The translations under genes were made by a program, and so were the position numbers. Source: Clostridium sp. C2-6-12 (lineage in GTDB: Bacteria; Bacillota; Clostridia; Clostridiales; Clostridiaceae). From it: a stretch of DNA of 64,000 nt. Below, piece after piece: positions 26,955 to 34,691 of the stretch. How positions within the stretch are numbered: position 1 is the first letter of the stretch; every line of letters begins with the position of its first letter. The notes under the pieces were generated by a model. That model searched no databases and was not told the origin of the DNA. It was given only the letters and a program-made list of their open reading frames with translations. The stretch spans positions 62,001 to 126,000 of the forward strand of contig NZ_JAABNP010000008.1 of assembly GCF_009928485.1 (NCBI RefSeq), read 5' to 3'.

Positions 26955-28307
26955 TTATACTGGTATTTCCAAAATAACTTTTGCCCCACCAAGTTTTTCG
27001 GAATTATTTAAATGAATCTTTCCATTATGAAGCTCTACAAACTTTCTTACAATATATAATCCCATTCCATAATGATTTTTTGAATTTCTACTTTTATCTC
27101 CCTGAAAAAATTGCTCAGTAGCAGAATGAAGTTCTTCTAGTGTAAACCCTCTTCCTGAATCTTCAATTATAATTCTTAAGTTTTTATCCTTCGTATCAAC
27201 AGAAAATAATATTTTTCCATTTGACTTACAATAATCAACTGAATTAGAAATAACATTAATTATTGCTCTCTTTAATGTTTCTTCATCTGCAAAAATAGAC
27301 TTTTGAATTTCTTTAATTTCACTTATAAAACTTAATTTTTTATTTATACTCATAGATTTGCCCTGCTCAATTATATCTTGTATAAATTTTTCTAAGTCTA
27401 TTTGCTTTTTTTTCATTGCTGTTTCTTTATCTGATTTTATAATCTCCATCAAAGAATTAGTGTAACACTTAATATTATCAGCTGCATTTAATATACCATC
27501 ATTAAATTCCTTTTGATCAGAATTTAATTCCAATTCATTTAACAATTCTGAATTTCCTTTAATAATTGTAAGTGGAGTTTTTATATCATGAGCTAGTGCT
27601 GCTATCTGCTCTTTGCGTATTTCCTCCATCCTCCATTGTTCCTTAAGTGATACATTCAATTCTGTTTTCATTTTATCTAAAGCAGAAAGCACTTCATTAA
27701 TTTCTATTACATTGGAATACTTCATTTCAAAATCTAAATTTTCCATTTGTATATTTTTGGTAGTATCTTTTAAGATTTGCATTTCTTTTATTATTTTCTT
27801 TTTAAAACATTTAGAAAAAACAATTATTTCACTAATTATTAGAATGATATATACTAATGGAATAAATAATTCAGTATTTGGAATAAACTTTCTTAAAGTT
27901 GAATTAGAAAATTTGCTTATCAATGTATATTCTACAATACATATTTCTCTATTTCTTTGTATAGTTTTATAATACAAGTGTCCATCACTGATTTTTCCAC
28001 TTTGAATAATATCCCACATCTTCTGAGATTTTTCTTCTGAAGCATTTCCCTGCAATACATTTCCTTCTAAATCATAAACAGCATAATAACATTCATTTGG
28101 TATTAAACTCTTTACATCTTCAGCCTGAGCTATATCATTTCGATGCTGCTCAATCTGCTGTTCACAATAATTGGCTGGTAAAATAATTCCACTACTAAAT
28201 CCAATTGTAAATAAACCTAAATCAAATATCATTAAAATCATTGCAGTTATGCAAAAGATCACTATATAAGCAGCAAAAATCTTAGAAATGCTTTTTTGTT
28301 TTTTCAT
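26955..28307 (-). CDS. Sensor histidine kinase of the lantibiotic-protection system
   Basis: Two membrane helices (about residues 12-40 and 150-172) enclose an extracytoplasmic domain of about 110 residues. Then come a HAMP-like linker, HisKA in IAALAHDIKTPLTIIKGNSELL, and HATPase with NVISNSVDYC, IEDSGRGFTLEE and YGMGLYIVRKFVELHNG. The ATG at 28305-28307 overlaps the regulator stop as TGATG; longer frames to 28334 lie inside the regulator gene. Last gene of a five-gene operon ATPase-permease-permease-RR-HK, the order seen in C. difficile cprABC-type and related lantibiotic-resistance loci. Likely ligand: an antimicrobial peptide (inferred). Confidence 0.88.
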   Translation of the reverse strand: MKKQKSISKIFAAYIVIFCITAMILMIFDLGLFTIGFSSGIILPANYCEQQIEQHRNDIAQAEDVKSLIPNECYYAVYDLEGNVLQGNASEEKSQKMWDIIQSGKISDGHLYYKTIQRNREICIVEYTLISKFSNSTLRKFIPNTELFIPLVYIILIISEIIVFSKCFKKKIIKEMQILKDTTKNIQMENLDFEMKYSNVIEINEVLSALDKMKTELNVSLKEQWRMEEIRKEQIAALAHDIKTPLTIIKGNSELLNELELNSDQKEFNDGILNAADNIKCYTNSLMEIIKSDKETAMKKKQIDLEKFIQDIIEQGKSMSINKKLSFISEIKEIQKSIFADEETLKRAIINVISNSVDYCKSNGKILFSVDTKDKNLRIIIEDSGRGFTLEELHSATEQFFQGDKSRNSKNHYGMGLYIVRKFVELHNGKIHLNNSEKLGGAKVILEIPV

Positions 28308-28966
28308 CACTTCCACTTGTATCCAATCCCCCATACTGTTTCTATTGGATTTAATTCCAACTTTTTCAACTTATTTCGTATATTTTTTATATGTTCGACT
28401 ATTGCTGTTAAATCACTATTTCCATCAAATCCAAATACCTTTTCATATATCTGCTCTTTAGAAAATACCTGTCCATGATTAACAGCCATATACTCACAAA
28501 TACTATATTCACTTTTAGTAAAAGATATTAATTCATCATTATAATACACTTCTTTTGCTGTCATATTGAATTTTAAATCAGAAATTGCAAAAGCATTTTG
28601 TTTTTCTCTATACTCACGTCTTAAATGTGCAGCTACACGAGCTCTTAATTCACTAATTCCAAATGGCTTTGATATATAATCATCTCCACCAATGCTAAGT
28701 CCCATTACAATATCCTGCTCCATTACCTTTGCTGTAAGAAATATTATTGGACAATCAACTAAGGTTCTAATTTCCTTGCATAATGAAAAACCATCTATTT
28801 CTGGCATCATAACATCAAGAAGGATTAAATCATATTTTATATAATCCTCCTTAGGAAATTCCTTGACCTTAGATACTGTCATTACATTATGCCCCTCTTT
28901 TTTTAATGCACTTTTTATTATTTTTAATATTCCTTCTTCATCATCAATTGCTAAAATATTTGCCAT
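28307..28966 (-). CDS. OmpR-family response regulator of the lantibiotic-protection system
   Basis: Receiver with acidic DDEEG, phospho-Asp in LILLDVMMPEIDG, and Lys in DYISKPFG. Winged-helix effector with ISFTKSEYSICEYMAVNHGQVFSKEQI and the family ending IETVWGIGYKWK. ATG at 28964-28966 has GGGGTGAG six bases upstream; the frame to 29002 has no site. Overlaps the kinase gene by one base. Two 9-bp direct repeats upstream of the ABC genes (31314-31333) are its likely binding site. Confidence 0.9.
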   Translation of the reverse strand: MANILAIDDEEGILKIIKSALKKEGHNVMTVSKVKEFPKEDYIKYDLILLDVMMPEIDGFSLCKEIRTLVDCPIIFLTAKVMEQDIVMGLSIGGDDYISKPFGISELRARVAAHLRREYREKQNAFAISDLKFNMTAKEVYYNDELISFTKSEYSICEYMAVNHGQVFSKEQIYEKVFGFDGNSDLTAIVEHIKNIRNKLKKLELNPIETVWGIGYKWK

Positions 28967-29059
28967 TTCTATCTCACCCCTGCTTATATTATAAACCACC
29001 ATTTATGCATGTAAAATTCAATTAACTATTTTAGCAATAAATATGATTCCTTCAATCTA

Positions 29060-29818
29060 TTACTTTTCTCCTCTGCCTTCAAAAAAGTTATAACATACGC
29101 CAAAGATAATACCAACTATAATGGTTATTACTATGCTATATTTAATTCCAACACTTACTTCTCCTAATTTACTTAATAACCAGCTAGAGTTTTTATAAAT
29201 TTCCAAATAATATTGACTAAATCTTATACTCCAAGCACAAGGTATCACTTGCCATCTCCCATCTCCAAGTCCTGTTATCATTAATGCTCCGCATAAGCTT
29301 TCACTTATTCCAATTCCTATAGATGGACCCTTCCCTAAGAAAATGCTTATGCATAAATGAAATAGATAGATACATATTTGACAACCAAATATAATTAAAG
29401 TTTCGTGTATATAAAAACTTAATGGCATAGTATTTTGCTTTAAAATAAATTGGAAAGCAGCCATAAATCCGCCTATTGCTAAAACTAAAGAAAGAAAGCC
29501 TGAAAAAAGTAATATTAATATTTTACTAAGAAGACTTTTACCTTTTCCAAATTCAGTTGACAACATTTCTTTAAATCTTCCTGCCATAAATTCTTGTTCT
29601 ATTACTATTGAACATACAATTCCAATTAAAGCCGGAAATGCCATTGATAATGCATCAAAGTACATAATCACTTTGCTCTCTGAGTTTAAAGCTGAATTAG
29701 AATAGTATAGAAAAAATAAAGTAAGCCCAATAAGTGGTATACAAATGTGAATCCAATAAAAAGAAGTTCTTTTTAGCTTCATATAATCGGCTTTCATAAG
29801 ACGAAAAATTGTTACCAT
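29060..29818 (-). CDS. Lantibiotic-protection ABC transporter permease (MutG-like)
   Basis: Six-helix permease of about 250 residues, second of a pair. It has the N-terminal cytoplasmic segment and first helix RTSFYWIHICIPLIGLTLFF, then IEQEFMAGRFKEMLSTEFG, the family motif facing the ATPase. ATG at 29816-29818 follows AGGAGG by nine bases; the longer frame to 29842 overlaps the preceding gene. One base separates it from the preceding stop. Together with the sister permease and ATPase it expels lantibiotics from the membrane (known for SpaFEG/NukFEG/Cpr families). Confidence 0.83.
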   Translation of the reverse strand: MVTIFRLMKADYMKLKRTSFYWIHICIPLIGLTLFFLYYSNSALNSESKVIMYFDALSMAFPALIGIVCSIVIEQEFMAGRFKEMLSTEFGKGKSLLSKILILLFSGFLSLVLAIGGFMAAFQFILKQNTMPLSFYIHETLIIFGCQICIYLFHLCISIFLGKGPSIGIGISESLCGALMITGLGDGRWQVIPCAWSIRFSQYYLEIYKNSSWLLSKLGEVSVGIKYSIVITIIVGIIFGVCYNFFEGRGEK

Positions 29819-29819
29819 A

Positions 29820-30569
29820 TTATATAGCCTCCTTTCCTTCATACCATTTTGCTGTCAAGTAAGTTATTATAAGAAACAAAATAATAGAAATTCCAATTCC
29901 TAAAGGTATTACAGACGTATTGAGAAGTTCTGGAGTAAATGTTGGATTACCTGGTTCTGCTGGTAATCCATTAGGAAGTATTTTTAAAACTGGACATAAA
30001 AATCTATCACAATAAGTAAACGGATTAACCCACCAATATTTTCCTACAGACATAATAATAGAAAAAATATTTATCCCTAAATTTAAAATTATAGTTGGAA
30101 ACATTCCAATTTTACTTCCAAGAAACATACATAAGGGTACTTGCCATATACATGTTACAATAATTATAATAGTACCAATAAATCCACTGAAAATAGGAAT
30201 ATTGACTATGCTATTTATAGGAATTATAAACACACTTAACTGAGCAGCCACAAAAATAATCACACAGGAAATGCTTATATTTTTTATACCTACAAAAACT
30301 TTGGCAATCCACACTTTTTTTAAATCTAATGGAAGTGATATAGTTGCTCGATTCTTCATTGCGCCATCCACTCTGCTTAAATAAACGCAACTTAAAGAAA
30401 GAGTACCTGACAGCATCCAAGTGTACCACCAGTTATAAGTATCAACTTGAAAATAACTTGCTGTAAGACTCATAGAAAGCAAAATTAGTAAGGCAGGGGA
30501 CAGCCATATTAACTTTTGCATAAAAGTATGTTTAATTTTTATATCTTCACTTAAAAAATATTGCAACAC
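29820..30569 (-). CDS. Lantibiotic-protection ABC transporter permease (MutE/EpiE-like)
   Basis: First permease of the pair, about 249 residues with six helices. KIKHTFMQKLIWLSPALLIL at the start matches this branch, and TYNWWYTWMLSGTLSLSC is the Trp-rich loop after helix 2 typical of MutE/EpiE. The GTG at 30567-30569 has GGGGGG seven bases upstream; two bases follow the ATPase stop. Assigned by motif memory and operon context. Confidence 0.83.
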   Translation of the reverse strand: MLQYFLSEDIKIKHTFMQKLIWLSPALLILLSMSLTASYFQVDTYNWWYTWMLSGTLSLSCVYLSRVDGAMKNRATISLPLDLKKVWIAKVFVGIKNISISCVIIFVAAQLSVFIIPINSIVNIPIFSGFIGTIIIIVTCIWQVPLCMFLGSKIGMFPTIILNLGINIFSIIMSVGKYWWVNPFTYCDRFLCPVLKILPNGLPAEPGNPTFTPELLNTSVIPLGIGISIILFLIITYLTAKWYEGKEAI

Positions 30570-30571
30570 TT

Positions 30572-31276
30572 CTATTCCCCCCTGCTATATTTTTTAGCTA
30601 TATCCATAAACAATTTTTCAAGGTCTTCTCCTTTTTTTAGTTCACCTTGATATCCTAATATTCCATTAGATATAATTCCAATATGATCTGCTACCTGTTC
30701 TACTTCACTTAATATGTGACTAGATAACATTACTGTAATGCCTTTCTTTGGAAATGATTTTATTAATTCTCTTAACTCTTGTATTCCAAATGGGTCTAAT
30801 CCATTAGTTGGCTCGTCTAAAATTAAGAGCTTTGGATTATTAAGTAGTGCAATAGCAATTCCAAGTCTCTGCTTCATTCCCATTGAAAATTGTCCTGATT
30901 TTTTCTTTTCAGTACCTTTTAGATCTACTATATTAAGAACTTCCTCTATTTTAGAATCTGGCAATCCAAGCACTGTTGTACGAACTTTTAAATTTTCTAT
31001 TGCTGTTAAGTTTTCATATAAAGGGGCGGATTCAATAAGGGATCCTATATTACTTAAGTCCTTTCTACTCCATTTGTGTCCATCAAATATAATTTCACCT
31101 GAAGTTGGTCTAAGCATCCCTGTTATCATTTTTAGTAAAGTTGACTTTCCCGCTCCATTAGCTCCAAGAAGTCCATAGATAGAATTTCTTTTTACTGAAA
31201 TTGAAATATCTTTATTTACCTCCTGTTTCCTAAATGTTTTACATAAGTTTTCTGTTTCTAAAATTATATCATTCAT
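30572..31276 (-). CDS. Lantibiotic-protection ABC transporter ATPase (MutF/gallidermin class)
   Basis: ATPase of the immunity-type exporter. Walker A GANGAGKSTLLKMITGML near residue 41, Q-loop replaced by Glu in GSLIESAPLYENLTA (the known E-loop of lantibiotic LanF proteins), signature FSMGMKQRLGIA, Walker B LLILDEPTNGLDPFG and H-loop SSHILSE. 234 residues, normal for LanF. The E-loop is strong evidence for the lantibiotic branch. ATG with GAGGAGG upstream. First gene of the operon. Confidence 0.9.
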   Translation of the reverse strand: MNDIILETENLCKTFRKQEVNKDISISVKRNSIYGLLGANGAGKSTLLKMITGMLRPTSGEIIFDGHKWSRKDLSNIGSLIESAPLYENLTAIENLKVRTTVLGLPDSKIEEVLNIVDLKGTEKKKSGQFSMGMKQRLGIAIALLNNPKLLILDEPTNGLDPFGIQELRELIKSFPKKGITVMLSSHILSEVEQVADHIGIISNGILGYQGELKKGEDLEKLFMDIAKKYSRGE

Positions 31277-31292
31277 TTTTCATCCTCCTCAT

Positions 31293-31333
31293 GTTAAAAT
31301 AATAAATTTTAAATATAAGGAATTTATAAGGAA
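31293..31333 (-). promoter_or_regulatory. Promoter with response-regulator direct repeats
   Basis: TATAAGGAA occurs at 31314-31322 and 31325-31333 (minus sense TTCCTTATA twice), 11 bp apart, then an AT-rich -10 about 16 bp nearer the ATPase gene. Spacing and position fit binding of the adjacent OmpR-type regulator. Confidence 0.5.
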
Positions 31334-31504
31334 ATGAAAATTAATTATATATAATTAATAATTGCTCCGAACATGATTAAGCCTACTGGATAGATTCCTA
31401 TTAAAAATGTTTCACGCCTATTCTCCAAGGAAAGAAAGTAAGTAAAATTTCAATCCTATGATTGGCATTTTCTTTATACTGCACCCCATGAAAGGAGATA
31501 TATC

Positions 31505-31567
31505 ATGGTTATTAATTTCTCTAAATCTACAAAAACTAAAATAACTCACGAAAATCCGAATTTCTGA
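31505..31567 (+). pseudogene. Truncated start of a gene running into a repeat element
   Basis: A perfect AAAGGAG lies seven bases before ATG 31505, but the frame stops after 20 codons inside the hairpin of repeat copy 4. The peptide has KTKITHE, reminiscent of KTKVHHE at the start of the Rpn protein at 40906-41925. It may be the 5' end of a lost Rpn gene cut off by the repeat, or chance. Confidence 0.3.
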
Positions 31568-31615
31568 TTTTCGTGAGTTTCATGGTGGAGGCGAAGCGTA
31601 ATCTTTAACCCCACC
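31543..31615 (-). repeat. Dispersed 3'-UTR element, copy 4
   Basis: On minus: box 31615-31581 with TTACGCTTCGCCTCCACCATG, then hairpin AACTCACGAAAATC / GATTTTCGTGAGTT (31579-31543), a perfect 14-bp stem. It starts 13 bases after the stop of the Gfo/Idh gene at 31628. The remainder of the 31277-31627 gap holds the ABC operon promoter and the short plus-strand frame. Confidence 0.88.
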
Positions 31616-31627
31616 TAATTATCTACA

Positions 31628-32620
31628 TTACTTTAGATTATCATCTCCAGGAAATATAATTCCACCTTTGCTTCTTGCAATTGTTTGAACCTCACTTACT
31701 ATTAAGCTGTGTTCTAACATTTTATAACACTTTTCCAAGTCATTATTTTTAATCATATCTGCAAATTCAATGAATTCATTAACCATACGATGATCATAAT
31801 TGTTTTCGTTAATTAAAGAACTAGTTCCATCATTCATTAATAATTCAAATCTTTCACAAACATTGGCTGGAGTATCTTGATATATGCAGCCCTTATCCCC
31901 TTGAATATTATTTGCAATAGGCGCTTTACAATCTTTTGCTCCAATACAAACACCTTTAAAAGTTTCATAATCTAATATTAATACTCCAGATGTATCTATT
32001 CCTCTTTCAATATTAGGATAATATTCAACATTTTTAGGTTTTCCAAATAAGCCAACTAAATAATGGATGTTATAAATATTCAGATCCATTAAAGCCCCAC
32101 CAGAAAAATTCGGATCAAATGCAGGCAGTACATTGCCTTCCTTAAAACTATTATATCTACTAGAATATTGGGAGTAATTGCATTGAACAATTCTTATATT
32201 TCCTAAATCCGGAAGCAATTCTTTAATCTTTTTATAATTAGGCAGATACTGGTTAGTGATTGCTTCAAATATAAATAAGTTTCTTTCTCTAGCCAAATCA
32301 TTTAATATTAATGCTTCTTTATATGTTGATGTTATAGGTTTTTCAATAATAACATTTTTATTCCCTATTAGCGCCTTTTTAGCAAACTCAAAATGCAGAT
32401 TATTAGGTAATGCAATATACACAGTATCTACATCACTACTTAACAACTCCTCATAGTCATAATAAATATTCTTAATTTTATATTCATTCTTTAATTCATT
32501 CATTTTATCTTCAGAACTTTTTCGTCCATAAATAGCTGATAATTCTATATCCTTTAAATATGAAGTGATTGTTAAAAACTCATTAACAATCATTCCAGCT
32601 CCAATAATACCTAATTTCAT
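31628..32620 (-). CDS. Gfo/Idh/MocA-family dehydrogenase
   Basis: NAD(P)-dependent sugar or sugar-acid oxidoreductase. The Rossmann fold starts KLGIIGAGMIVNEF, with VYIALPNNLHFEFAKKAL and the catalytic Lys motif VIIEKPITSTYKEA at about residue 95; the C-terminal beta-sheet domain follows (SGGALMDLNIYNIHYLVGLFG). 330 residues, normal. RBS GGAGG seven bases before ATG. Third gene of the operon 34399-31628, with repeat copy 4 forming its 3' end. Substrate unknown; the region's glycosidases suggest a plant-derived sugar. Confidence 0.86.
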   Translation of the reverse strand: MKLGIIGAGMIVNEFLTITSYLKDIELSAIYGRKSSEDKMNELKNEYKIKNIYYDYEELLSSDVDTVYIALPNNLHFEFAKKALIGNKNVIIEKPITSTYKEALILNDLARERNLFIFEAITNQYLPNYKKIKELLPDLGNIRIVQCNYSQYSSRYNSFKEGNVLPAFDPNFSGGALMDLNIYNIHYLVGLFGKPKNVEYYPNIERGIDTSGVLILDYETFKGVCIGAKDCKAPIANNIQGDKGCIYQDTPANVCERFELLMNDGTSSLINENNYDHRMVNEFIEFADMIKNNDLEKCYKMLEHSLIVSEVQTIARSKGGIIFPGDDNLK

Positions 32621-32671
32621 GTTTATACCTCCATTGTATATAAAAATAAGTTAACTATAATTTAAAATGCA

Positions 32672-33355
32672 TCACTTTGAAATAACTCTTACTCTATTTT
32701 CTCCTGCTACTATTATTTTGGTAACTTCTTTGGTAAATATAGAAGTTTCAATTATTCCTGCAATACCCTTTAAATCATCATTTAATTTCTTAAAATCACT
32801 TACCGTCTCAAATTTTACATCTAACAAAAAATTGCCATCATCAGTAATTAAATATCCATCTTTATTATTGCTAGCTCTAACTACAGGATTACCTCCTAAA
32901 TTTTTAACCATTTTATTTACATGAGCTAACGAATCCTTAACTATTTCTAGTGATATGGGAATCTTGCAGCTTAATTCTTTAGTTAATTTTTGTTCATCTA
33001 TAAGCAATATATAATCCTTAGCCATTGACCCAATTATTTTTTCCTTGGTGAATACGCCGCCACCACCTTTTGAAGCATAAAAATTTTCATCTACCTCACC
33101 ACATCCATCAAAAGCAATATCTACCTCATCTATAAAACAGGTTGGAATTACTTCTATTCCATATTTAATACACAGACTTTTGGTATTATCAGATGGAGTT
33201 ACAATTTTAATTTTCAAATTATCCTGTGTTGCTTTGCTTATGAGTTCAATTAAACAAGCAATAGTTCTTCCTGCTCCTAAACCAATCACTGTATTATTTT
33301 TTATATACTCCATAGCTTTTTCTGCACATAATCTTCTTAAATTCTCTTCATTCAC
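32672..33355 (-). CDS. Ribose-5-phosphate isomerase A homologue with altered active site
   Basis: RpiA-fold aldose/ketose phosphate isomerase, 227 residues. The nucleotide-like loop appears as VIGLGAGRT where RpiA has GTGST. The active-site strand reads DIAFDGCGEVDENF where RpiA has DGADEVD, so the second Asp is Gly. KGGGGVFTKEKI retains the conserved Lys and Glu. The changes suggest another pentose/hexose phosphate or a sugar-acid analogue as substrate (inference). GTG start with GGAGG about ten bases upstream. Middle gene between two Gfo/Idh/MocA dehydrogenases. A housekeeping rpiA would be expected elsewhere. Confidence 0.78.
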   Translation of the reverse strand: MNEENLRRLCAEKAMEYIKNNTVIGLGAGRTIACLIELISKATQDNLKIKIVTPSDNTKSLCIKYGIEVIPTCFIDEVDIAFDGCGEVDENFYASKGGGGVFTKEKIIGSMAKDYILLIDEQKLTKELSCKIPISLEIVKDSLAHVNKMVKNLGGNPVVRASNNKDGYLITDDGNFLLDVKFETVSDFKKLNDDLKGIAGIIETSIFTKEVTKIIVAGENRVRVISK

Positions 33356-33382
33356 CCTATATCATTCCTCCATATTAGATAA

Positions 33383-34399
33383 TTATTTTAAATCTTTTAT
33401 TCCAGTTTCTAATATTTCCATTTGCAATAATACTTGTTCATCAGTGATGGTTTTACTTTTACCATTTATAATTGCATCATATAAATCATCATATACGCGG
33501 CCATAATCACCAGGGACAGATTTTACCTTTTCTTCGTGTATATCCCCTGCTTCATCCATATATGTAAGTACACCATAATGCTCAAAGGTATCAATACCAA
33601 AATCCTTGTTTTCAGGCATGTAGAATAATTTTAAATGTTCTTCCTGACGATCCTTTGTTTCTTTTACAAAGCATCCTTTTTTACCATATACAATGAAGCT
33701 TGGTCGTTCCTTGATTCTAAAGTAACTAGATTTTACGGATACTTTTAATTTTCCATAATATAAATCCAAATCAAAGTAATCATTCATTTTACCTGGCCCT
33801 AATAATTGCCTTACATCATAATGAATATTATCTGGTTTACCAAAATAACTAATTACTTGATCCAAGGTATGACACCCATGGCCATACAAATATGATGAAT
33901 GAGGAATAAAACTAGTGCTAGCTTCAGGTACTTCTGGTCTATAATAATCAAAATGCATTTCTAATTCTATTAAATCACCTAATTTTCCCTCTTTGATAAC
34001 TTTTTGAACTGTTAAAAAATCACTATCAAAGCGTCTATTTTGATAAGGCTGAACTATCAATCCTTTTTCTTTTGCCAAAGCAAAGATTTCTTTTGCTTGC
34101 TTAGAATTTTCCATAAATGGTTTTTCAACTAGACAATGTTTATTATGTTCTAATACCATTTTTGCATATTCATAATGACTATTATGCATTGTACATATAA
34201 CAATAAGTTGTATTTCTTTATCGTTTAATAATTCATCTATGTCAGAAGTATAATTCACACCTTCAATTCTATTCCATTTTTCATTTTTGGGATTTCTTTG
34301 ATAAATTGTTTTTACCTTAATATTTTTTCTTTCCATCACAAATGGAAGATGATATCTGTTAGTACTTTTACCATTTCCAATATAACCAATTGTAAGCAT
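33383..34399 (-). CDS. Gfo/Idh/MocA-family dehydrogenase
   Basis: Second oxidoreductase of this operon and its first gene. NAD-binding GYIGNGKSTNRYHLPFV, VICTMHNSHYEYAKMVL and the EKP motif in LVEKPFMENSKQAKE, then the sheet domain with YLYGHGCHTLDQVISYFGKP. About 338 residues. It resembles the YdgJ/YhhX branch. ATG at 34397-34399 is fixed by AAGGAGG; the longer frame to 34474 has no RBS. 27 bp precede the RpiA-like gene. Confidence 0.86.
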   Translation of the reverse strand: MLTIGYIGNGKSTNRYHLPFVMERKNIKVKTIYQRNPKNEKWNRIEGVNYTSDIDELLNDKEIQLIVICTMHNSHYEYAKMVLEHNKHCLVEKPFMENSKQAKEIFALAKEKGLIVQPYQNRRFDSDFLTVQKVIKEGKLGDLIELEMHFDYYRPEVPEASTSFIPHSSYLYGHGCHTLDQVISYFGKPDNIHYDVRQLLGPGKMNDYFDLDLYYGKLKVSVKSSYFRIKERPSFIVYGKKGCFVKETKDRQEEHLKLFYMPENKDFGIDTFEHYGVLTYMDEAGDIHEEKVKSVPGDYGRVYDDLYDAIINGKSKTITDEQVLLQMEILETGIKDLK

Positions 34400-34575
34400 A
34401 GTTACCTCCTTAAAATATAATATTATTTCATTTGATGAAATTGTTTTATTTTCTCTCAAAAGTGTTTCGTTCATGTATGTAGATAAAAACTTATGCTTCT
34501 ACCTGTATATTAATATAATCAGCACCAAGCTTTGGTTTTATTATAATCATTCCAAATTCTTTACACAAACTAAAA

Positions 34576-34599
34576 TATTTCACCTCAAATGGTGAAATA
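34576..34599. promoter_or_regulatory. Inverted repeat upstream of the dehydrogenase operon
   Basis: Perfect 9-bp arms TATTTCACC (34576-34584) and GGTGAAATA (34591-34599) with a six-base spacer, about 180 bp upstream of the first dehydrogenase gene. No T-tail on minus, so operator is more likely than terminator. Binding protein unknown. Confidence 0.35.
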
Positions 34600-34632
34600 C
34601 TTTATGTTAGCATTTATATTATTTCATAATGC

Positions 34633-34691
34633 AATTAATCCTATAGTTTAAAATATAGATTTTCTCTATACATTGAACTATAGGATTAATT
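34633..34691 (-). terminator. Terminator hairpin at the end of the PRD regulator gene
   Basis: Perfect 16-bp arms AATTAATCCTATAGTT (34633-34648) and AACTATAGGATTAATT (34676-34691) with a 27-base loop. The right arm touches the stop codon of the regulator gene. Long AT-rich stem; terminator or 3' stabiliser. Confidence 0.55.
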
